Assembly (NCBI GenBank): GCA_902564345.1
Contig: CACFAY010000014.1
Span: forward strand, 1-34,531
Source: an uncultured SAR324 cluster bacterium
GTDB lineage: Bacteria > SAR324 > NAC60-12
Direction: 5' to 3'
DNA: 34,531 nt
The position numbers and the translations under genes were made by a program. Positions 19,300 to 26,728 of this stretch are shown piece by piece (the stretch's first letter is position 1; the number at the start of each line of letters is the position of its first letter). Under the pieces are notes generated by a model, which was not told the DNA's origin, made no database searches, and saw only the letters and a program-made list of their open reading frames with translations.

Positions 19300-20835
19300 A
19301 TGTATGAATCAAATCATCTAGCAAAACATTTGCGAACTGCATCTTTAAAGCAGAATGATGCAGTATTCATCCACAACCATGAAAATGATCAGCTAATTAG
19401 CTTTGAAAATTTTTTTCAGAATGCAGAAAAAATTGCTTCTGCACTAATTTCTGCTGGTATTAAGCCTGGAGACCGCGTCGCAATGCAGGTAGAAAAATCT
19501 TCTAGTGTAGTTGAACTCTACTTCGGGACAATATTGGCCGGAGCCTGTTTTTTACCATTAAACACTGCGTATGTTCCAGAAGAGATTGATTATTTTTTAC
19601 GCGACTCCCAACCAGCAATTTTTGTATGTGACACTTTAAAAATACAAGGTCTAACTAAAATTGCTAAATCTAACAAAGTTTGTCATTTATGGACATTATC
19701 TGCAGACGGTACTGGCACACTAGTTGATGCAAGAAATGCTGAGTCTCCTGGATTCAATGGTGTTAAAAGGGATCATGACGACCTAGCTGCGATACTATAC
19801 ACTTCAGGGACTACAGGACGTTCAAAAGGAGCTATGCTTACTCACATGAACTTACAGTCCAACGCCGAGACACTTTTTAAAAGCTGGCATTTTACTAATA
19901 AAGATATTCTGATTCACGCATTACCACTTTACCACACACACGGTCTATTTGTAGCCACCAATGTTTCACTGCTAGCAGGCTCTTCTATGCTTCTCATGAA
20001 AAATTTTAACACTGATGCAATTTGCAAAAGAATGCCCCAATCTAGCGTCATGATGGGAGTACCCACTTTTTATGTTCGTTTACTCGAACATCCGGATCTC
20101 AACAATGCTGCTAAAAATATGCGCCTATTTATTTCCGGTTCTGCACCATTGTTGTCGCAAACTCACGATCTTTGGAAAGAAGTAACAGGTCAAGCAATAC
20201 TCGAACGATACGGAATGACTGAAACAAACATGAACACTTCAAATCCATATTATGGTGAAAGAAGAGCAGGAACCGTAGGAATCTCCCTACCTGGTATTGA
20301 ATTAATTGTAACCGATCCTTCAACAGGTAGGATTTTGAAAGACGGCAGAACAGGTATGATAGAAATTCGCGGTCCGAATGTATTCAAAGGTTATTGGGGA
20401 ATGCCCAAAAAGACAGCAGAAGAACTGCGTGATAACAGGTTTTTTATAACAGGTGATCTAGGAAAAATCAGTAAAGACGGATATATTACTCTTGTTAGCA
20501 GATCTAAAGATCTAATAATTTCAGCTGGATATAATATCTACCCGAAGGAAATTGAACAACTGGTGAACCTCATTGACGGAGTTTTGGAATCAGCAGTAAT
20601 TGGAGTACCACATCCTGATTTAGGTGAAGCAGTGGTTGCTGCTATTGTACTTGAGTCTGGATTCAGTTTGAACGAGGATATTATAATGGACTCACTGCAC
20701 AACAGGATTGCTAATTTCAAACTTCCTAAAAAGTTGATGTTTGTAAAAAAACTACCCAGAAACTCTATGGGAAAAATTCAAAAAAATATATTAAGAGAAT
20801 CTTATGGCGGAACTTTCAGCAACTCTTTAGATTAA
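19300..20835 (+). CDS. matB: Malonyl-CoA synthetase MatB
   Basis: MatB activates malonate (and methylmalonate) with ATP and CoA to malonyl-CoA through an adenylate. The 511-residue protein has the adenylate-forming core YTSGTTGRSKGAMLTH, then HALPLYHTHGLFVATNVSLL, the SGSAPLLSQTH segment, ERYGMTETNMNTSNP and the C-terminal SAGYNIYPKEIE, ending in LPRNSMGKIQKNIL with the catalytic lysine. The RYGMTETNMNTSNPY and ALP(L/I)YHTHGLFVATN strings match rhizobial MatB as I recall it, over nearly the whole length, and are specific to that subfamily rather than to general acyl-CoA synthetases. The ATG at 19300 aligns with the short SNHL N-terminus of MatB. It converges on dctM across 320 bp. No malonyl-CoA decarboxylase (MatA) is in the window. 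Confidence 0.9.
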   Translation: MYESNHLAKHLRTASLKQNDAVFIHNHENDQLISFENFFQNAEKIASALISAGIKPGDRVAMQVEKSSSVVELYFGTILAGACFLPLNTAYVPEEIDYFLRDSQPAIFVCDTLKIQGLTKIAKSNKVCHLWTLSADGTGTLVDARNAESPGFNGVKRDHDDLAAILYTSGTTGRSKGAMLTHMNLQSNAETLFKSWHFTNKDILIHALPLYHTHGLFVATNVSLLAGSSMLLMKNFNTDAICKRMPQSSVMMGVPTFYVRLLEHPDLNNAAKNMRLFISGSAPLLSQTHDLWKEVTGQAILERYGMTETNMNTSNPYYGERRAGTVGISLPGIELIVTDPSTGRILKDGRTGMIEIRGPNVFKGYWGMPKKTAEELRDNRFFITGDLGKISKDGYITLVSRSKDLIISAGYNIYPKEIEQLVNLIDGVLESAVIGVPHPDLGEAVVAAIVLESGFSLNEDIIMDSLHNRIANFKLPKKLMFVKKLPRNSMGKIQKNILRESYGGTFSNSLD

Positions 20836-21155
20836 GAATAAATTATATTTTTGTAGAAGCAGAATATTTTTTTATTATATACGGAGTTATTAGTTGATTG
20901 ATGATCTGAAGCCAAATCTCTTAATTTTTATTTACCAATGACTGGAAACTAGAAATTTTTTTCTTACTTAAATGTCCATTTTTTAATTAATTTATTCAAT
21001 TTTCTCCAAGTACGCATTGAACTGATTATCTTTAATTCGGCTTCACTTGGAACATTTATATTAGATTGACATTCTTATGTTTTGTAATCCTTTTTAGTTA
21101 ATTTATATCAAATATTTTCTTAATAAACAAAAACAACTTCATTTGGAATAATTTT
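20836..21155. other. 320-bp convergent spacer between matB and the TRAP operon
   Basis: Both flanking genes end here. I see no reading frame and no convincing intrinsic terminator on either strand. The only symmetry is a 7-bp inverted repeat (21005-21011 with 21045-21051) with a 33-nt loop, too weak to call. Confidence 0.5.
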
Positions 21156-22553
21156 TTATTTAAAAAGTAAATTTGGAAACCAAAGTACTATTTGAGGAAA
21201 AAGCCAAATAAGACTTAATCCTAATACCTGAATTGCAATGAAGGGCATGACTCCTAAATAAATATCTTCGGTCATTACTTCTTTTGGAGCTACTCCACGG
21301 AGGTAAAACAAAGAAAAACCGAATGGTGGTGTTAGGAAACTAGTTTGCAAGTTGATCCCAATCATAACCCCTAACCATAAAGGATTAAATCCCATAGCAA
21401 TTAATATTGGAGAAACAATCGGAACAACTACAAATATAATTTCGATAAAATCCAAAAAGAATCCGAGGAAAAATATTATCATCATAACAATTAACATTGC
21501 TGCAATAGGACCCCCAGGAAGATTCATCAGGAATTCTTCAACTACTACGTCACCACCAAATCCACGAAAAACAAGCGAAAACAAGGAAGCACCAATAAGA
21601 ATTATAAATACCATTGAACTTATTTTAGCTGTTTCTTGAGATACAATTTGAATAATTTTTAAATTTAATTGTCCCAAAAAAAATGCAATTATTGTTGCTC
21701 CTACAGCTCCAACCGCGGCAGATTCTGTTGGAGTAGCAATGCCTGTTAAAATTGATCCTAAGACAACGATTATTAAAATAAGTGGTGGTGATATTATTTT
21801 TAATAACTGGTGAAAACTTACTTCAGATTCAGATACTTTATCAACTTGATCTTCACGAACTAAAGCAGGGCTTAAAGAAGGGGAAATTGATGCTATTATA
21901 ATTTGATAAATTAAGTAGAGACTTACCAATAGAAGTCCTGGGAAAAGTGCTCCAGCAAATAAGTCGATAGCTGTGACCGGATTGTCGGGAACAAGTTCTC
22001 CTTTTAATTCAGAAGCCTGTTCGTTTGCTCCCTGAAGTATATCAGCCAGAAGAACCAAAACTATTGATGGAGGTATGATTTGACCAAGTGTTCCTGAAGC
22101 ACATATCAATCCTGATGAAAGTCTAGTACTATATCCAGCTTTTATCATTACTGGTAAACTTATCAAACCCATTGTTACTACAGTTGCACCAACAATTCCT
22201 GTTGAAGCTGCTAATAGAGCCCCAACAACAATAACAGAAATTCCTAGACCTCCTGCTTTTTTCCCAAATAATTTCCCCATAGCTTCAAGCAATTTAAAAG
22301 CTATCTCCGATTTTTCAAGCATGACCCCCATAAATACAAACAGAGGAACCGCAACAAGTGTTTCTGCCTTCATTACTCCAAAAATTCTAAGTGGGTAAAG
22401 TGATAACATCCCTAGATTGAATAATTCAAAATAGTCCCCAATCACTGCAAATATCAAAGCCGAGCCAGCAATCGTCAATGCGACTGGGAAGCCCAATAGA
22501 AGTGTAACCATGGTTACACCAAACATAGTGAAACCGAGAAATTCTGAAGTCAT
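21156..22553 (-). CDS. TRAP transporter large permease (DctM/TakM family)
   Basis: DctM is the channel-forming subunit of TRAP transporters, which import carboxylates with a sodium gradient. The 465-residue protein is almost wholly hydrophobic, with about a dozen transmembrane helices. Family features include LLGFPVALTIAGSA near the N-terminus, VAVPLFVFMGVMLEKS, STGIVGATVVTMG and a C-terminal TPPFGFSLFYLRGVAP. A hydrophilic loop (GELVPDNPVTAIDLFAG, then a serine-rich stretch) in the middle is characteristic of the longer permeases that work with TakP/FcbT-type binding proteins. The gene is third in a dctP-dctQ-dctM operon, 27 bp after dctQ. Confidence 0.93.
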   Translation of the reverse strand: MTSEFLGFTMFGVTMVTLLLGFPVALTIAGSALIFAVIGDYFELFNLGMLSLYPLRIFGVMKAETLVAVPLFVFMGVMLEKSEIAFKLLEAMGKLFGKKAGGLGISVIVVGALLAASTGIVGATVVTMGLISLPVMIKAGYSTRLSSGLICASGTLGQIIPPSIVLVLLADILQGANEQASELKGELVPDNPVTAIDLFAGALFPGLLLVSLYLIYQIIIASISPSLSPALVREDQVDKVSESEVSFHQLLKIISPPLILIIVVLGSILTGIATPTESAAVGAVGATIIAFFLGQLNLKIIQIVSQETAKISSMVFIILIGASLFSLVFRGFGGDVVVEEFLMNLPGGPIAAMLIVMMIIFFLGFFLDFIEIIFVVVPIVSPILIAMGFNPLWLGVMIGINLQTSFLTPPFGFSLFYLRGVAPKEVMTEDIYLGVMPFIAIQVLGLSLIWLFPQIVLWFPNLLFK

Positions 22554-22580
22554 TTGTTTATAAGTAAAAGAGATCTAATA

Positions 22581-23090
22581 TTACTTTTCATAAATTAGGC
22601 TATAAATATTTTTTAAACCAAGTGAAAAAAATTGAAGTCCAAACAATAAAGAGAATACTAATAAAACAGATTTAAATAAAAAAAGTCCTGGTAAACCCCC
22701 AGCTTCAGCTGATTTTTCAAAAACTTTCCAAGATCTCTCAACCATTGGTAGACTCTTAATAAAAATAAAATATATTACAGGCAGTGCAAAACACACTGTT
22801 CCAAACAAATCTATTATTGCCTTATATTTGTTACTGGCTTCGCGATAGATCAAATCTATTCGGACATGCCCCTTATGTAAAAGTGTATACCCAGCTGCCA
22901 GCAGAAAAACAATAGCGTGACTCCAAACATAAAGTTCCTGCATCCATATTGCGCCATAACCAAAGACGTATCTGAGTACGACAACTAAAAATACATTCAG
23001 AACCATTACAACAAGTAGCCAAGAAACTAGTTTCCCCACCCACTCGTTAATTGAGTCTATAAAATATATGATACGCTCAATGTAAGACAT
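22581..23090 (-). CDS. TRAP transporter small permease (DctQ family)
   Basis: DctQ is the four-helix auxiliary membrane subunit required with DctM. The 169 residues contain four hydrophobic segments. The conserved DctQ core RYVFGYGAIWMQELYVW followed by LLHKGHVRIDLIY (a 'GHVRID' motif) is present around residues 40-85. A loop of about 25 residues separates helices 3 and 4. It lies between dctP (90 bp upstream) and dctM (27 bp downstream) on the minus strand. The dctP-dctQ gap holds a terminator-like hairpin, so this gene is probably transcribed at a lower level than dctP. Confidence 0.92.
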   Translation of the reverse strand: MSYIERIIYFIDSINEWVGKLVSWLLVVMVLNVFLVVVLRYVFGYGAIWMQELYVWSHAIVFLLAAGYTLLHKGHVRIDLIYREASNKYKAIIDLFGTVCFALPVIYFIFIKSLPMVERSWKVFEKSAEAGGLPGLFLFKSVLLVFSLLFGLQFFSLGLKNIYSLIYEK

Positions 23091-23097
23091 ATATACT

Positions 23098-23139
23098 TAA
23101 AAAAAAAGGAGGCCCCCTTTTAAAAAGAAACCTCCTTTT
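23098..23139 (-). terminator. Intercistronic intrinsic terminator between dctP and dctQ
   Basis: On the minus strand a perfect 9-bp stem AAAAGGAGG/CCTCCTTTT (genomic 23131-23139 and 23104-23112) encloses an 18-nt loop. The descending arm runs directly into a continuous T-tract (genomic A-run 23099-23107). It ends 42 bp after the dctP stop and 8 bp before the dctQ start, as expected for a leaky terminator that raises binding-protein over permease expression. Confidence 0.6.
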
Positions 23140-23180
23140 ATAAAAATCAAAAGATATTAAAATTACTTTGGTAAAAATTT

Positions 23181-24284
23181 TTAAATTTTTCTCATTCTTG
23201 CTGCTTTACGCGCTTCTATAAAGGCTAACTCAGAGTAAGTGGACCAATCTAACATAGATTCACGTATTGCTACGATTTCGTTATACAAAGACTTAGCATC
23301 TGATGATTTTGATGCAATTTGTGGAAGAACCTCACTTGCACGATTACCTATAGCTTTCAAGAGTTCGTCGCTATAAGGCCTCATTTTAACGCCATGATCT
23401 TTAATCAATTTTTGTAGTGCATTATTGTTAATTGCTTGGAACCTTGAGAGAATAAACAAATTAGTTCCTGCAGCACCTCTTTTTACAATTTCTTTTAAAT
23501 TGTTATCGAGCTTTTCCCATTCATTCATATCAATAAAACCATCAAGAATAGTGCCTGCTTCATGCCATCCTGGATAGTAGTAATTTTTTACAACCTTATG
23601 TAATCCTTTACCCATATCCGCTGCAGGACCAATCCATTCTGTACCATCAATAGCTCCAGAAGTTAATGCAGGCAAAACTTCAACTCCGGGTAGAAGAATG
23701 ACATTCACCCCAAATGTTTTTAAAATTTCTCCACCCAACCCTGGCATCCGAAATTTAAGTCCATCAAGATCGTTAACCGTATTGATCTCTTTAGCATACC
23801 ATCCTCCCATTTGATTCCCAGTATTTCCCATGGGAAGAAATTTTAAACCTAAAGGGTTGTATGCATACTTATCCGCCTGTTCAATTCCCTTTCCGTAATA
23901 CATCCATGCATTTTGTTCTTGAGCAATTAACCCAAAGGGCATACATGCCACAAAAGATATGGAATCAGACTTTCCTGCCCAATAGTATGGAGCTCCATAT
24001 CCCATTTGGGCAGCACCAGTTTGTACCGCATCCATTGCTTCGAATGGCTTAACCAATTCACCAGCATGGTATGCTTTAATTGTCAGCTTCCCATCAGATG
24101 CTGTGCTTACAAATTTTGTAAATTCTTCTAGGGCCTGCCCAAGAAGTCCTGCTTTCCCGAATGCAGAAACAGCATTCCATCTTATTTTACCTTGAGCAAT
24201 AGCAGGAGCAGGAAATGTTGATGCAGCAACTGCCGTAGCGCCACCTGCAACCGTTATGTCTTTGATAAATTTTCTCCTTTTCAT
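23181..24284 (-). CDS. TRAP transporter solute-binding protein (DctP family, TakP-like), Tat-exported
   Basis: DctP proteins capture the substrate in the periplasm and hand it to DctQM. The 367-residue protein begins MKRRKFIKD, a twin-arginine motif, then a hydrophobic stretch and an AIA cleavage site near residue 30, so it should fold in the cytoplasm and be exported by Tat. The DctP core has LKFRMPGLGGE (176-186) and AIDGTEWIGPAADM (211-224). The KFR arginine and the TEW pair are the ligand contacts of the TakP class that binds alpha-keto and related carboxylates. AAAGG about 6 nt before the ATG supports the start. It is first in its operon, divergent from a CPBP protease gene. Confidence 0.93.
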   Translation of the reverse strand: MKRRKFIKDITVAGGATAVAASTFPAPAIAQGKIRWNAVSAFGKAGLLGQALEEFTKFVSTASDGKLTIKAYHAGELVKPFEAMDAVQTGAAQMGYGAPYYWAGKSDSISFVACMPFGLIAQEQNAWMYYGKGIEQADKYAYNPLGLKFLPMGNTGNQMGGWYAKEINTVNDLDGLKFRMPGLGGEILKTFGVNVILLPGVEVLPALTSGAIDGTEWIGPAADMGKGLHKVVKNYYYPGWHEAGTILDGFIDMNEWEKLDNNLKEIVKRGAAGTNLFILSRFQAINNNALQKLIKDHGVKMRPYSDELLKAIGNRASEVLPQIASKSSDAKSLYNEIVAIRESMLDWSTYSELAFIEARKAARMRKI

Positions 24285-24343
24285 GAAGACCTTTTTACTT
24301 GAGTTTTAAAAAACATAGCAGCAAATCTTATTTTCTAATTGCT

Positions 24344-24349
24344 ATTATA
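24344..24349 (-). promoter_or_regulatory. Candidate -10 box for the dctPQM operon
   Basis: On the minus strand the exact sequence TATAAT lies about 60 bp before the dctP start. The -35 region at the usual distance is poor (ATTCTT), so an activator may be needed if this is the true promoter. Confidence 0.25.
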
Positions 24350-24395
24350 ACAAATATTAATCTATTAAGAATGAATACTTAAAATCAAGGAGGCT

Positions 24396-24423
24396 AAACT
24401 TGAATCAAGATTTTGTCAAGTTT
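24396..24423. promoter_or_regulatory. Inverted repeat in the dctP/CPBP divergent spacer
   Basis: AAACTTGA (24396-24403) and TCAAGTTT (24416-24423) form a perfect 8-bp inverted repeat with a 12-nt spacer, centred about 125 bp upstream of dctP. It could be an operator for a dimeric regulator of the transporter; on the plus strand it also runs into a T-tract, so a terminator role cannot be excluded. Confidence 0.35.
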
Positions 24424-24512
24424 TTTATCTATTCTAAATAACTAGAATTTTGATATGTTATTAGTATCAGATTTAATTTAAAAATAATTTTTTGATTAGT
24501 TAAAATATATTA

Positions 24513-25526
24513 GTGAAAAAATTTTATCAGTTTTTCAAAATTGTCTTAAGAAAAATCCAGCTACACGGATTGGTAATTTTTATTTGTATAGTAATCCCGT
24601 ACTCAGCTTGGGGAGTCTCAAGCATTGGGTGTATTGGTGCTACTGTTGCGGAATATCTTTTGCCGGGACTTGGATATGGTTTTCTAGGGCATTACGATAA
24701 AATGCTTGTTTTTGGAGGTACACGCTGGGTCACACTCAACAAATACATGCAATATTCAACTGAAGATGATTATGAAGAAAATTATGCCAATATATATAGT
24801 AGAAGAGAAATTGAGGATGAAAAAATTCAACATGACTTTTTCTATTCTAGGGAAACTTTTTATGCAAATGCATACAGTAGTATGTATGGGAATCTGACCT
24901 TTGCTACATTTTACGACCTTTATGAATCAGGTTGTGACGAAAACACCGAGACATTTGGTCTTATGCTGGCGCCTTTTCAGATCTGGAATTTTTATGACAA
25001 ATGGACATTCTGGTTGCCTACCATTTGGGCATCTTCTGTTTCCTTGGAATCAGATTTAGTAACTTATTATGTTGACAACGATTTATCTAGAAACGAAATG
25101 ATAAACACATCATTTTTAAAATATCAATTAGTTGGTGTTGGAGAAGAAATGCTTTTTCGTGGAATAATTCAACAGTCCCTTTACAACCTTTATTCAATGG
25201 GTATGAGCAAAAGCATTTCCCGCTGGGGAAGCATCATTACTGCCAGTGCAGTTTTTGGAGCAGCCCACTCAGGAGCTGGTTTTACAGCAACTCCTGCTAT
25301 CGCTTTTTTAGCAGGTTTGTATTTGGGCATCATTTATCATCCTGCTGATGGTGAATTTGAACTCATCGAACCAATTGCAATACATTCATGGTGGGATACA
25401 ATTTTAGAAAACAGAAGACTTAGAGGGGGGACATTCATAGAACGTGAAGAAGGTGAGAACGCCTCAAATTACTCAATTCGTGCCAACAGAATGTATCCTT
25501 TAATAGGCTTCAACATCAAATTCTGA
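24513..25526 (+). CDS. CPBP-family intramembrane metalloprotease with extra N-terminal module
   Basis: The C-terminal third has the three CPBP (Abi/Rce1-type) motifs: GEEMLFRG with Glu211, Glu212 and Arg216; FGAAH with Phe248 and His252; and HSWWD with His291 and Asp295. These form the metal-dependent protease site in the membrane. The start is a GTG at 24513 preceded by no Shine-Dalgarno. A hydrophobic N-terminal helix (about 18-36) ends in SAWG and could be a signal peptide. It is followed by an EYLLPGLGYGFLGHYDKM segment and an acidic, tyrosine-rich soluble region (80-140). That front part recalls the 'PGLGQ-x-Y-x-G' opening of DUF5683-like proteins, but the match is weak. Bacterial CPBP proteases act in protein processing or bacteriocin immunity; no partner gene is adjacent. 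Confidence 0.8.
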   Translation: MKKFYQFFKIVLRKIQLHGLVIFICIVIPYSAWGVSSIGCIGATVAEYLLPGLGYGFLGHYDKMLVFGGTRWVTLNKYMQYSTEDDYEENYANIYSRREIEDEKIQHDFFYSRETFYANAYSSMYGNLTFATFYDLYESGCDENTETFGLMLAPFQIWNFYDKWTFWLPTIWASSVSLESDLVTYYVDNDLSRNEMINTSFLKYQLVGVGEEMLFRGIIQQSLYNLYSMGMSKSISRWGSIITASAVFGAAHSGAGFTATPAIAFLAGLYLGIIYHPADGEFELIEPIAIHSWWDTILENRRLRGGTFIEREEGENASNYSIRANRMYPLIGFNIKF

Positions 25527-25948
25527 ATAAAATATATCATATAAATTGTCTTTTAAGACGAAACTTTATTCATGCGTTAAAAAATTCTCACCTTAATTTT
25601 AAAAGATTCCCCAAAAAGCATTAAAGTTAATTATAAATATGTCGATAAAAAAGACATTAGGAATCCTTGTATTGGAAATGATGAATCCAATAACTGGGAA
25701 TGAAAAGACTTTATACTTATTTATTTAAGTAAGAGTTTCATTTAACTATTAAAAAAACCTTGCAAAACTATTTTTCTTCTAGTTAAAGGTATTTAACTGG
25801 CAGGCAGGGTTCTATAAAAGATCTTTGAAATTTGGATTATATTGGTTTTTACATAAAAGTAACGCTTCATTTTCTCAAGCCTTTAAGACTTAGGCATGAA
25901 AAATATGTAAACATTATTGTTATATATTTACAACTTCAGCATTAATTT

Positions 25949-25971
25949 TAACTTCAATCTGATTGAAGTTA
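25949..25971. repeat. Perfect 10-bp inverted repeat with 3-nt loop
   Basis: TAACTTCAAT (25949-25958) and ATTGAAGTTA (25962-25971) flank the loop CTG. It has no T-tract on either side, so it looks more like a protein-binding palindrome than an intrinsic terminator. It lies 760 bp before the first flagellin and 420 bp after the CPBP gene. Confidence 0.5.
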
Positions 25972-26451
25972 TTGTGCTAAAAATCATTTTTAAGTCAGGA
26001 GCTCCGGTTACAGGATATTTAAATTAAAATATTCTAGAACATTTAGATTTTTATTATGTACTAAACTATGAGAAATGACTGTGCCTAATAATATTCAGTT
26101 GGACTTATGATTGCGCCCTAACATTTTCCTGGTAATATGAATTTAATATTTGTGTTTCAGAGGAGGGCTCAAAAGCGCAGCAAATTCAGAAATTTTGCTT
26201 GACGGTAGATAAAATAATAAATTTTTACGAATAAAAATAAATTGTAAGTTATTTTTGCTCGGTATCAGTTTTTTGAAGGGAGATATTAGCTCTCTTGATA
26301 AAACGAGATGCCAGATTGTTTAAAATGTTTATAAAAAAACATTTCTATGAGTATTAATCTGATGTTTTAATCAGTAGGAGTAAGTAAAATAATACTTTTC
26401 TTACTGTTGATCAAATAGTTATATATTGTGAATATTTTTGTGATTTGAACG

Positions 26452-26521
26452 TCGCAGTCTGTCTTGAACTGCGAGCATTCAAGAGCATATACGGCTTAGT
26501 TTGTCTGTATATATAGCTCTT
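26452..26521 (+). ncRNA. Two-hairpin structured segment upstream of flagellin 1
   Basis: Hairpin one has a perfect 7-bp stem TCGCAGT/ACTGCGA (26452-26458, 26468-26474) with a 9-nt loop. Hairpin two, six bases later, pairs AAGAGC-ATATAC (26481-26492) with GTATAT and GCTCTT (26507-26512, 26516-26521), giving 12 bp with a 3-nt bulge. It could be part of a long 5' leader or a separate small RNA. No covariation data are available from one sequence. Confidence 0.35.
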
Positions 26522-26620
26522 ACAAGAGAGGTTTGTCCAAATTGCAATTATTTAAATTTTATTTTTTTGTAAAATAGATTTTTAATTTAGGAGTATTTTT
26601 TAAGGAATCAATGGTAAATA

Positions 26621-26645
26621 TTTTGTAATAAAAATATTATATTTA
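26621..26645 (+). promoter_or_regulatory. Shared flagellin upstream motif, copy 1 (TTTTGTAATA type)
   Basis: TTTTGTAATAAAAATATTAT followed by ATTTA lies 84-108 bp before the flagellin 1 start. Near-identical 25-mers occur before flagellin 3 (30158) and flagellin 4 (32302), with only one substitution in the first 20 bases relative to copy 2. Its role is unknown. Confidence 0.45.
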
Positions 26646-26699
26646 CTACACAATTATCAGTAGTTGATGTAGTAATTTTCAATGTCGAAAAGATTCGGC
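26643..26699 (+). promoter_or_regulatory. Two leader hairpins just before flagellin 1
   Basis: TTACTAC (26643-26649) pairs with GTAGTAA (26669-26675) across a 19-nt loop, and GTCGAA (26684-26689) pairs with TTCGGC (26694-26699) around AAGA. The second ends 16 nt before the strong AAAGGAGG site, so both would be in the 5' untranslated leader if transcription starts upstream. Confidence 0.35.
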
Positions 26700-26728
26700 T
26701 TAAATTTAATAAAGTAAAGGAGGATGCT

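Larger units (their letters stand above)
25527..26728. other. 1.2-kb gene-free AT-rich region upstream of the flagellin cluster
   Basis: No reading frame with convincing coding character or ribosome-binding site is present on either strand. It holds several inverted repeats: a perfect 10-bp stem at 25949-25971, a hairpin at 26276-26296, a paired structure at 26452-26521 and two hairpins at 26643-26699 just before the first flagellin. The last ~300 bp probably contain the flagellin promoter and leader. The remainder could hold an untranslated RNA, but nothing proves it. Confidence 0.6.

Noticed and set aside
21005-21051. 7-bp inverted repeat in the matB/dctM spacer as a bidirectional terminator
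   Set aside because: The 33-nt loop and short stem make it too weak, and no T-tract follows the arms.
25639-25728. 29-codon ORF beginning MSIKKTLGILVLEMM
   Set aside because: No Shine-Dalgarno, very short and no neighbour context; likely chance.
26099-26114. Sigma-54-like GG-N10-GC site (TTGG...TTGC)
   Set aside because: Spacing fits, but the -24 box is poor, it lies more than 600 bp before flagellin 1 and no similar site precedes the other flagellins.
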